Shown: positions 1-5,993 of the stretch, one piece after another | How positions within the stretch are numbered: position 1 is the first letter of the stretch | How the letters are laid out: every line of letters begins with the position of its first letter | NCBI GenBank assembly: GCA_014534385.1 | Contig: JACVRP010000056.1 | Span: forward strand, 1 to 12,870 | Direction of reading: 5' to 3' | DNA length: 12,870 nucleotides | Origin: Cyanobacteria bacterium Co-bin13 | GTDB lineage: Bacteria > Cyanobacteriota > Cyanobacteriia > Phormidesmidales > Phormidesmidaceae | Position numbers and translations under genes: made by a program | The notes under the pieces: model-generated | The model's input: the letters and a program-made list of their open reading frames with translations, nothing else | What the model was told of the DNA's origin: nothing | Databases searched by the model: none

Positions 1-54
1 CAAATCCTGACAGGTTTACGCTAGGGTAGGCAATGGATATTGCTAGGTTGTCCT

Positions 55-972
55 ATGCCTCGTCGTCAACGCTCTACTCCCTGGATTCAACGCTACGCTC
101 GCCCCAGCATTGCGGGGGTGGCTGCGGTGGGTGCGGCGGTGACCGCCTATCTCACCCTGACTAAATTTGCGGGGGGATCTGCCGTTTGCCCGACTGAGGG
201 CTGTGACATCGTGCTGTCGAGCCCCTACGCTACGGTATTTGGTCTGCCGCTGACCCTGTTTGGCTTTTTGGCCTATGCCGGGATGGCGGTACTTGCGATC
301 GCACCCCTCCTGGTCACTGGCCCCGACAAGCGTGACCTGCGGACCCAGCTCACCGACTGGACCAAGCCCCTGCTGCTGATTGGCGGCACCGCCATGATGG
401 TCTTTAGCGCCTACCTGATGTATCTGCTGGCGTTTCAGATTCAGGCGCTCTGTATTTATTGTTTGGGTTCGGCGATCTTATCCACCCTGCTGTTTGGGCT
501 AGCCCTGTTTGGTCAGGACTGGTCAGATCTGTTGCAGCCTCTGTTTACGGCCTTTATTGCCGCCTTTGTGGTGCTGATCGCCACTCTGGGAGTGTATGCC
601 AACGTCAACAACCCCAGGGCGGACAGCGGCGGTCAGCTTGGCCCCGCCATTACCACGACCTCTGGGGCGGCTGAAGTTGCTCTAGCCCAGCATCTGGCTG
701 ATACCGGTGCTATTTTCTATGGAGCCTGGTGGTGCCCCCACTGCCACGAGCAAAAGCAGCTCTTTGGCCAGCAGGCTAGCGCCATCCTGCCTTACGAAGA
801 GTGCTCTGAACCGGACGGCCAGACCCAAACCGCAGCCTGTCAGACAGCTGAGATTCGCGGCTATCCCACCTGGGAGATCAACGGCCAGCGGTACTCAGGC
901 GCTAAGTCGCTGACTGACCTGGCTCAGCTATCTGGCTATCAAGGCCCGGCTAATTTTCAAAACACACTCTAG
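55..972 (+). CDS. VKOR-thioredoxin fusion, membrane disulfide-forming enzyme
   Basis: Integral membrane oxidoreductase that would make disulfide bonds in periplasmic or lumenal proteins and pass electrons to quinone (family knowledge, from cyanobacterial VKOR homologues). Numbering from the ATG at 55 (305 aa): the VKOR domain covers about residues 15-180 with four to five hydrophobic spans. It has loop cysteines C45 and C50, then an S-x-Y...G-x-P...FG block, and the quinone-side CxxC (CIYC, C133/C136). A thioredoxin-like domain follows from about residue 205, with WWCPHC (C227/C230), a second cysteine pair C250/C262 and a cis-proline motif YPTW. All expected redox cysteines are present. An in-frame TTG at 40 would add five residues; ATG 55 is preferred because AGG lies about 8 bases upstream. 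The stop is 18 bp before ycf66, so the two are probably co-transcribed. Very confident in family. Confidence 0.93.
   Translation: MPRRQRSTPWIQRYARPSIAGVAAVGAAVTAYLTLTKFAGGSAVCPTEGCDIVLSSPYATVFGLPLTLFGFLAYAGMAVLAIAPLLVTGPDKRDLRTQLTDWTKPLLLIGGTAMMVFSAYLMYLLAFQIQALCIYCLGSAILSTLLFGLALFGQDWSDLLQPLFTAFIAAFVVLIATLGVYANVNNPRADSGGQLGPAITTTSGAAEVALAQHLADTGAIFYGAWWCPHCHEQKQLFGQQASAILPYEECSEPDGQTQTAACQTAEIRGYPTWEINGQRYSGAKSLTDLAQLSGYQGPANFQNTL
295..302. repeat. HIP1 octamers (GCGATCGC), first of at least twelve
   Basis: The highly iterated palindrome of cyanobacteria starts at 295, 1136, 1497, 2341, 2762, 3121, 3836, 4053, 7566, 10055, 11358 and 11696. The count was made by eye and may miss one. This density strongly supports a cyanobacterial chromosome. 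Confidence 0.9.
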
Positions 973-990
973 TAGGGCAAAGGACTGACT

Positions 991-2211
991 ATGCTGGCTC
1001 ATGCCCTGGCCCTGGCGGTTGCGCTGGGTAGCTTTACCCTATACATGGCTGCCTTTTTCTTCCCTGAAGTGCATCGCAGGCACGACTTTTTTTGGAGCGG
1101 CCTGGGCATGTTTTATGCTCTGGTGCTGTGGAGTTGCGATCGCCAGATGACTGGGGCAGTGCTGTTAGGGCAGGTGGCCAGCGTGACGCTGTTGGGCTGG
1201 CTGGGCTGGCAGACTTTGACCCTAAGGCGGGCAAGAACCCCCCAAGAATTTCAAACCCCAGCTACCCCTGAAGCCTGGAAAGGCTTTCAGCAGGAGATCA
1301 AGGAGATCTCTCAAGACTTCCTGGCCCAAACGCCGCTAGGGCGATGGCTGGGGATTAAGCGACCCACTACAGCACCTAAAGCGCCCTCAAGTGGCTTGAA
1401 TATTCGAGCCTCTTCGCTGAAGGAAGTGGGCTATGAGTTTTTGGATGACCTGGAGGAGGTCGAGCGGGAGCAAGGGCCAACGGTGGGGTTGGGGGTGCGA
1501 TCGCAGCCCCCTGCTGCACCGCCTACCCCTCAACCTACCCCCGTTGTAACGCCGAGGCCAAGGCCTCCACGCTCACCTAAAGCTGCGTCTGCCAAATCAG
1601 CTGCTAACTCATCTCGTGTGTCTGCCCGCCCTAAAGCTTCCCGGCAGGCTAAGGGAGCGGTAGCGCAGGTAGCCGAAAGGGCCAGCGGCCTGAAAAGTTG
1701 GCTAGGGGACTTGGCCGGGGTGTTTTCTCGGCCCAAAGCCAGCCGACCGATGATTGAAATTCCCCCCCGAGAACCTTCGATTCCGCTGCCCAAAAAAGAA
1801 CCCACTGCCCAAGCCGCACCTGCTGCCGTGACAAAGGATCTGGAGCTGGATAATGATGAATTTTGGAGCGACGAAGTGATGGAGTTGCCCCCTGAATCTG
1901 CCCCTGAAGCCAGTAGTGCAGAAGGCACGTCTGAGGCCGCACTGGCCGGTCTTGCCAAGCCAGTCGAGGCTCAGAGCGAATCTGTCAGTAGCTCAGACGA
2001 CGCCAGTAATGCTCCCCCCACGACGGAGAACCTGCCCCCTGAATCTGTCCCTGAAGCCAGCGGTGCAGAAGGCACGTCCGAGGCGGCATTGGCCGGTCTT
2101 GCCAAGCCAGTCGAGGCTCAGAGTGAATCTGCCAGTAGCTCAGACGACGCCAGTAATGTTCCCCCCACAAGCGAGCCAATCCCCTCAGAAGACCCCGACG
2201 CACAGCTATAG
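991..2211 (+). CDS. ycf66: Ycf66 family protein with long low-complexity C-terminal tail
   Basis: Recognised from its N-terminus. Two hydrophobic segments (about residues 1-25 and 35-75) carry the family pattern LYMAAFFFPEVHR, then WSGLGMFYALVLW, then LGWLGWQTLTLRR. Ycf66 occurs in cyanobacteria and some plastids; its function is not established, though a thylakoid-related role is often assumed. After residue 80 the protein becomes hydrophilic, with Pro/Ala/Ser/Lys-rich stretches (about 150-240) followed by an acidic Ser/Glu/Ala-rich tail. This is probably disordered and longer than I expect for the family. Residues 299-396 are two tandem 49-residue units, listed separately. AAAGGA sits 6 bases before the ATG, and the gene follows the VKOR gene after 18 bp. 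A 10-bp palindrome AGCTATAGCT (2204-2213) covers the stop codon. Confidence 0.9.
   Translation: MLAHALALAVALGSFTLYMAAFFFPEVHRRHDFFWSGLGMFYALVLWSCDRQMTGAVLLGQVASVTLLGWLGWQTLTLRRARTPQEFQTPATPEAWKGFQQEIKEISQDFLAQTPLGRWLGIKRPTTAPKAPSSGLNIRASSLKEVGYEFLDDLEEVEREQGPTVGLGVRSQPPAAPPTPQPTPVVTPRPRPPRSPKAASAKSAANSSRVSARPKASRQAKGAVAQVAERASGLKSWLGDLAGVFSRPKASRPMIEIPPREPSIPLPKKEPTAQAAPAAVTKDLELDNDEFWSDEVMELPPESAPEASSAEGTSEAALAGLAKPVEAQSESVSSSDDASNAPPTTENLPPESVPEASGAEGTSEAALAGLAKPVEAQSESASSSDDASNVPPTSEPIPSEDPDAQL
1885..2178 (+). repeat. Two-copy 147 bp in-frame tandem duplication inside ycf66
   Basis: Copy 1 is 1885-2031 and copy 2 is 2032-2178. Each encodes 49 residues beginning LPPES and containing EGTSEAALAGLAKPVEAQSE. 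The first 135 bp of the copies differ at about ten positions by eye, several of them synonymous; the last 12 bp have diverged. This is direct sequence evidence for a fairly recent in-frame duplication in a disordered tail. It can also produce assembly collapse or length polymorphism. Confidence 0.95.
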
Positions 2212-2275
2212 CTAAAGACGCGCTCCGGGAAGGCTGTGCGTTCTCTTGGCCAGCGAGTTACTCATCAACCCTCAG

Positions 2276-2599
2276 CTATTCATCAAGGCTCAACTGACGC
2301 AGCGTAATTTGTTTACAGAGGCTTTCGAGGGCTAGCGTGAGCGATCGCATGAGTTCAGAGTCGGCTCGATAATCTGCTTCTGCCAAATTTGCCACCCGCT
2401 GGCTCTCGCTCACCTGAATCTCCTCATCCCATGTCTGGGCATCTTTATAGACCCCTAGGGCAAAGCCGCCCTCATCGTTAATCACCGAAAAGCAGGGAAC
2501 ATCCGAGGCTCCATCCCCTACGTAGATCACCTGGGAAAGGGGTACGTGCAGCTGATCTTCAGGAATGTCTCGGTAGGCAGCTGAGATATGGGTAGCGGC
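2276..2599 (-). pseudogene. 3' remnant of a HAD-superfamily hydrolase
   Basis: About 107 residues in one open frame look like the C-terminal part of a HAD-type phosphatase. There is a YVGDGASD block (HAD motif IV region, metal-binding acidic residues), then PCFSVIND and an FALGVYK segment, then a helical tail ending QLSLDE. The N-terminal half is absent: no DxDxT nucleophile motif and no motif II or III. Recognisable sequence begins right after the DUF2254 stop (2599-2601); farther upstream this frame only shadows that gene. No ATG exists inside the fragment, and the first in-frame GTG lies within the motif IV region. I infer a truncated, non-functional gene, possibly cut when the DUF2254 end was joined to it. 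A frameshift or assembly error is a less likely explanation. Confidence 0.72.
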
Positions 2600-3924
2600 T
2601 AATGGCGTTGCAGCGCATTCAGAGCCTTTTGATAGTGCTGCTCTACGGCCTCTAAATCTTGCTTTTGAGTAAGTTGCTGCTGGCTGTCGCACCAGACGGC
2701 TTCGGCGTGTTGCTGCAGTGTATAGCGCTGTTTTGAGTGGCGTGTAAAGCGGGCGACGTTTGCGATCGCATCTAGCAGCCGACTGGCCACCATTCTATCT
2801 GAACAGCCATAGTGCCGGATTTGGTTAAAAGCGTTGTCTGCCAAGGTCTCGAAAGTTACAGGCTCAGCGATAATCCGGAGCTTGTGAAACTTGTCATAGC
2901 GGTAGGGAGAGGGAAACTCGCGGCTAGCCAGTTGGGCCAGCCCCGCCCCCAACCGGTCAATGCAGCGAATTGCCGTAAACGGATCATTAATGGCTGGAGA
3001 CAGGGCTCGCAGGGAGATTTCTACCAGCTGTTGAATGGGAAACACGACGTCTTGGTGCTCGGTCATTTCTCGGCCCAGCGGAAAAGCTTTCCTGATCTGC
3101 TCCTCCAGCTTGGGGGAGATGCGATCGCCTGGGTAGACCAAAACCAAAGGACTTTGCCGCAGGACAAATTCACCTGGGTGAACCTGCACGCAGAGCAAAA
3201 GATTAGCTCGGCAAGCAACTTTCATCAGTGACTCATTGTCAATGCCCTGCAAGTACCCTGCACTCTCGGCCACCACAGGGCAGGCAACCGCTTCAAAATC
3301 ACGGGGAACTTCTTTTGAGCCGTCTTCCTGATTTTGAAAGTTTTGCCCTAGCTCTTTTGGAAACAGGCGGTCAGTGACCTGCTCTAAATCGTGGCTGACC
3401 CCAGCAATGACATTGGATACCTGAATGATGGTGGAGGCATGGTGGATGAAGTAAATCAGCACCCCAATGCTGGCAATCGCCAACACCACGCCGACTGTGA
3501 CCGACAGCTGGGGGACAAAGAGCTGGTAGTCCTCTCCCCGAATGGTTCTGAGAACCAGGAGACAGTAGATAAACGTGGCGATAAAGGTGCCCAGAACAAC
3601 CTGATTGCCCTGATCTTGCATGAAGTTTCGCAGCAGTCGCGGCCCAAAATGAGATGAGGCTAGCTGCAGAGCCACAATCGTAATTGAAAACGCGGTTGCG
3701 GCCACGGTTGCCATTGATCCGGCAATGGCTGACAGCACAGCTCTCGCCCCATCAGCGCCCCCTTGGTAGATCCAGCTCAAGCCCTCCGCATTTTTGGGAG
3801 TTGACTGTTCTACAGCAACTAGGGCAAAGGCCAGTGCGATCGCACCTGCAGCCATTATTGCTGGCAAGAACCAATAGCTCGATCGCAGCTTATCCCAAAG
3901 GTTGCTGAGCTTGAGATTTCTCAT
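2599..3924 (-). CDS. DUF2254 family predicted membrane protein
   Basis: 441 aa. The N-terminal third has four probable membrane spans (about residues 17-39, 63-90, 108-127, 137-160). The conserved-looking stretches ATAFSITIVALQLASSHFGPR and FIHHASTIIQV match my memory of DUF2254. The rest is a soluble domain with blocks such as SPAINDPFTAIRCIDRLG and a C-terminal helix rich in Gln/Glu. The molecular function of DUF2254 is unknown. The ATG (3924-3922) overlaps the stop of the upstream MscS gene as ATGA, so translation is very likely coupled and the two form one transcription unit. Its last codons abut the HAD remnant. Family assignment is from pattern memory; length is normal. Confidence 0.85.
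   Translation of the reverse strand: MRNLKLSNLWDKLRSSYWFLPAIMAAGAIALAFALVAVEQSTPKNAEGLSWIYQGGADGARAVLSAIAGSMATVAATAFSITIVALQLASSHFGPRLLRNFMQDQGNQVVLGTFIATFIYCLLVLRTIRGEDYQLFVPQLSVTVGVVLAIASIGVLIYFIHHASTIIQVSNVIAGVSHDLEQVTDRLFPKELGQNFQNQEDGSKEVPRDFEAVACPVVAESAGYLQGIDNESLMKVACRANLLLCVQVHPGEFVLRQSPLVLVYPGDRISPKLEEQIRKAFPLGREMTEHQDVVFPIQQLVEISLRALSPAINDPFTAIRCIDRLGAGLAQLASREFPSPYRYDKFHKLRIIAEPVTFETLADNAFNQIRHYGCSDRMVASRLLDAIANVARFTRHSKQRYTLQQHAEAVWCDSQQQLTQKQDLEAVEQHYQKALNALQRH
3921..3924 (-). other. ATGA stop-start overlap coupling mscS-like and DUF2254 genes
   Basis: On the minus strand the TGA of the channel gene (3923-3921) and the ATG of the DUF2254 gene (3924-3922) share four bases. This arrangement is a standard sign of translational coupling and a single mRNA. 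Confidence 0.9.
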
Positions 3925-4916
3925 TTGCCGTCATGATGACCATTACCATCCCGCTGAGCACCCACTTCAGCCAACTTTCGCAAAGAGCCACTAATGCTGC
4001 GGGGTTTGGGGACTTCACCTTTGCCGACCGGCCAACCTTCACGCTGGTGGTTGCGATCGCCATCGGTTTCCTCAGTCTGGTCGTGGAACAAAATCTGCTG
4101 GGTGGGAAAGGGCATATCAATGCCGTTGGCCGTCAGCTTATTTTTGATGTTAGTCAGCACCCGATCTTGCAGAGACAGCACGTCCGCTCGACGGGGAGGC
4201 TGCACCCACCACCGGGCTCGCAGGTTGACGGTGCTCTCAGCCAGATCGACCACAATGACGTCAGGCTCCGGGATTTCTAAAATCCCTTCGGTTTCATACA
4301 GCGTTTCTAGAATTAATTGTTTTGCAGTATCAATATTGTCACCGTAACCAATACCAATGTCGTACTCTAGCCGCCGATTCTCAAAGGCCGTGTTGACCAA
4401 GACTGAGTTGGTAAACAGCTCTGAGTTAGGAATGACAATGCGGCGACCGTCATAGGTTCTGATTGTGGTAGCTCTAGTTTCAATATGCTCAACCGTGCCC
4501 TCAAAGTCTTTGAAAACAATCTGATCGTCAATTTGAAAGGGCTCTGTCAATAGAATTAAAATGCCAGCCAGGAAATTCTGCAGAATGTCCCGGAAGGCAA
4601 AGCCGATGGCAACACCGCTAATTCCTAAAAGCTGTACTAAATCACCTGCTTTAAGGGAGGGAATGACAATTGAGAGGGCCACAAACAGACCCACCAGGAT
4701 TGTAGCTCCCTGGGCCAATCGTCCTAAGACTAAGCCCAAATTTCGAGCGTAGCGACGATTGCGGGTTAAGTTTCTAACAGCTGTTTTGATGCCTCTTGCT
4801 ACAAAGAAGAAGATAAAGAAAACGATGATGGCCAATACAATATTGGGCAGCAACGCAAAGAAGCTGTTCACCATTTCCTGCATTTTCCCCCAGAGGGTGG
4901 AAATTTCTTCGTTCAT
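3921..4916 (-). CDS. MscS-family small-conductance mechanosensitive channel
   Basis: 331 aa, likely a homoheptameric inner-membrane channel that releases ions or osmolytes on membrane tension (family knowledge). Three hydrophobic segments lie at about 22-40, 61-86 and 92-124. The third carries the glycine/alanine-rich MscS pore helix (GVAIGFAF, then QNFLAG) leading into the beta domain (PFQIDDQI, FEGTVEHIETRATTIRTYDG, then VIPNS). A cytoplasmic alpha/beta domain ends near residue 280 at IDMPFPTQQI. The final 45 or so residues are polar and charged (Asp/Glu/Arg/Lys/His/Gly) and look like a lineage-specific tail. No clear Shine-Dalgarno sequence precedes the ATG; the stop is fused to the DUF2254 start. 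The small form lacks the large periplasmic domains seen in MscK-type proteins. Confidence 0.92.
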   Translation of the reverse strand: MNEEISTLWGKMQEMVNSFFALLPNIVLAIIVFFIFFFVARGIKTAVRNLTRNRRYARNLGLVLGRLAQGATILVGLFVALSIVIPSLKAGDLVQLLGISGVAIGFAFRDILQNFLAGILILLTEPFQIDDQIVFKDFEGTVEHIETRATTIRTYDGRRIVIPNSELFTNSVLVNTAFENRRLEYDIGIGYGDNIDTAKQLILETLYETEGILEIPEPDVIVVDLAESTVNLRARWWVQPPRRADVLSLQDRVLTNIKNKLTANGIDMPFPTQQILFHDQTEETDGDRNHQREGWPVGKGEVPKPRSISGSLRKLAEVGAQRDGNGHHDGK

Positions 4917-4973
4917 AGAATTTTGAGGTGTACACTTTCCACTGAGCTTACAAAAAGTCTGTGGGGTCAGCCT

Positions 4974-4983
4974 CTATCGATAG
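4974..4983. promoter_or_regulatory. 10-bp palindrome upstream of the mscS-like operon
   Basis: CTATCGATAG is perfectly self-complementary, with flanking CCT/AGG related through a one-base bulge. It lies about 58 bp before the channel start codon, a plausible operator position. It shares CTATC/GATAG arms with the larger dyad at 5701-5720. No regulator is identified; chance occurrence is possible. Confidence 0.3.
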
Positions 4984-5091
4984 CAGGTTAAAGGGCTTTA
5001 GGCCTCCCTATGGCGTTTCCTCGTCGGTTTATATACAAGATACTCATTGCGAGATCCCCTAAATTCTCGAAGGACAGCCTTTCCGGTGTAC

Positions 5092-5572
5092 TCAACCTTT
5101 AGCGGCAGGCCTTGCAGCCGTGACTAGATTGCCATTGCTTTGAATAGTCACATTACAACCCTCTGCAACCCCATCAATAGGGTCTGTATAAATAGAAGGT
5201 GTTCTGCGCGCGTAGCCAAACCACTGATGGTTGATGAGGCTTGGCGGCAGTTCTCTGCCTAGATTAATAGAGTTCCTGCGGCAGGCTGTGTAGGGGGAGC
5301 CAACGCTGATGGCGGATTAGAGGCAGTTCTCGGCTCAGCCAGAGTCCCTAACTCTGCACCCTGCCCCATTCCACATAGCAGGCCGGCAGTTTGTCCAGTT
5401 TTTGGGTGGCTACCTTGAAGGGGTTCTTGTGCATGCGAGGGAGCACAACTTGGTCAGGAAGCAGTGCTTCAATAGCTTGGCTGCTGTTTCTACACACTGC
5501 TGTGATCGTTATATCAGCCATCAAATTTATTCTGCGAATAGAGAATTTTCTGACACGTTTGGAGTATCTCAA
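5092..5572 (-). pseudogene. Possible decayed protein-coding sequence, function unknown
   Basis: Three minus-strand frames are open in succession. 5348-5572 contains the phrase MADITITAVCRNSSQAIEAL and ends near CYVEWGRVQS. A second frame, ending at the TAG at 5259-5261, reads as a Pro/Ala-rich linker (NPPSALAPPTQPAAG). A third frame, 5092-5316, gives 74 residues without any Met, ending GCNVTIQSNGNLVTAARP plus four residues and a stop. The last piece looks like a real protein C-terminus; it faintly resembles the tails of large secreted repeat proteins, but that is a weak impression. No Shine-Dalgarno sequence precedes the ATG of the first piece. I infer a frameshifted remnant. It may instead be chance open frames, or the first piece could be a separate small gene. 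Confidence 0.33.
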
Positions 5573-5700
5573 CTAGAGCTAGCTCGAAGCAGGTCTATCT
5601 ACCTCTGGTTAGAGATAAAAATGCTTAGGCTGGCCGCTTAAACGCCGCTATTTCGATTGGCAATGCACTGTATCTCTAAGTAAAGTTTTATCAACGGCGG

Positions 5701-5720
5701 TCTCTATCTTTAGATAGAGA
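5701..5720. promoter_or_regulatory. Perfect 8-bp inverted repeat upstream of psaB
   Basis: TCTCTATC-TTTA-GATAGAGA: 8-bp arms and a 4-base loop, with no following T-tract, so an operator or an RNA hairpin fits better than a terminator. Related TTAGAGATA (5610-5618) and TATCTCTAA (5671-5679) are exact reverse complements of each other and lie just upstream. The cluster is therefore three copies of a TCTCTA-type motif within 111 bp. Confidence 0.5.
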
Positions 5721-5743
5721 TGTCGGCGACGAGAGAGCTATTA

Positions 5744-5842
5744 ATGTGTTTATTCAACTGGCAAGAAATTCACAGAAGTGCCTTCAGTGGAGTTCGCTCG
5801 AGTGAAGTTTGCTTGAATTTTGCGCCTGAAGCAATTGGTTAA
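5744..5842 (+). CDS. Possible 32-aa upstream ORF in the psaB leader
   Basis: ATG at 5744 opens a 32-codon frame (starting MCLFNWQEIH) that ends in TAA at 5840-5842. It is preceded by a purine-rich GAGAGAG about 6 bases upstream. The stop lies inside the GCAATT-GGTT-AATTGC inverted repeat (5831-5846), a geometry compatible with a leader peptide whose translation affects RNA folding. There is no family recognition, and the frame is short enough to arise by chance. It is listed because of its position between the dyad and psaB. Confidence 0.18.
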   Translation: MCLFNWQEIHRSAFSGVRSSEVCLNFAPEAIG

Positions 5843-5993
5843 TTGCGGTCGTTCTCATCAATAAGCGTTTTGTCCCATTTCTGGCTGGTTAGTCTGGCTC
5901 AGTGTCAGGCACCTGGTTGATCAGTCGCTAAGTGGGGCGAGCTTAGAGAGTGTCATTCGCGCATCTTCGAAACTAGAAGGCGTAGGAATAAAA

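Larger units (their letters stand above)
4917..5643. other. Intergenic region left of the psaB leader, no intact gene
   Basis: This lies between the mscS-like gene (leaving to the left) and the psaB leader. It should contain the promoter of the channel operon, but I see no convincing -35/-10 pair. A perfect 10-bp palindrome CTATCGATAG (4974-4983) lies about 58 bp upstream of the channel ATG. The block GGCAGTTCTC occurs at 5246-5255 and 5322-5331 within a degenerate 76-bp direct repeat. A short hairpin CAGAGT-ccctA-ACTCTG (5340-5356) is present. Protein-like but frame-broken sequence on the minus strand is listed separately. No RNA gene was recognised. Confidence 0.6.
5644..5993 (+). promoter_or_regulatory. 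Long, dyad-rich upstream region or leader of psaB
   Basis: These 350 bp before psaB hold a perfect hairpin/dyad (5701-5720), a near-palindrome TTCGCTCGAGTGAA (5793-5806), a GCAATT-GGTT-AATTGC inverted repeat (5831-5846) and a possible 32-codon upstream frame (5744-5842). I found no good -35/-10 pair. I also found no tandem TTACA repeats of the HLR1/RpaB type that often control photosystem I genes in cyanobacteria; a single TTACAA occurs far upstream, near 5153. Translation signals are good: TAGGA lies 6 bases before the ATG, with AGAAGG further upstream. No HIP1 octamer was found here. Confidence 0.5.

Noticed and set aside
40..54. TTG at 40 as the VKOR start
   Set aside because: Possible, but ATG 55 has a better-placed AGG and starts a more typical positively charged N-terminus (MPRRQR).
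1530..1958. 142-codon minus-strand frame inside ycf66
   Set aside because: It arises from the low-complexity Ala/Pro/Ser codons of the ycf66 tail; no independent signals.
2032..2178. Tandem repeat as a CRISPR or mobile-element signature
   Set aside because: There are only two adjacent coding copies, without spacers, terminal repeats or transposase; it is an in-frame coding duplication.
5641..5993. HLR1/RpaB site or a confident -35/-10 promoter for psaB
   Set aside because: No tandem TTACA-type repeats, and all -35/-10 combinations found had poor matches or wrong spacing.
4917..5993. tRNA or other structured RNA gene in the large gap
   Set aside because: No T-loop GTTCRANNC-like box with a cloverleaf arrangement was found by eye; only short hairpins.
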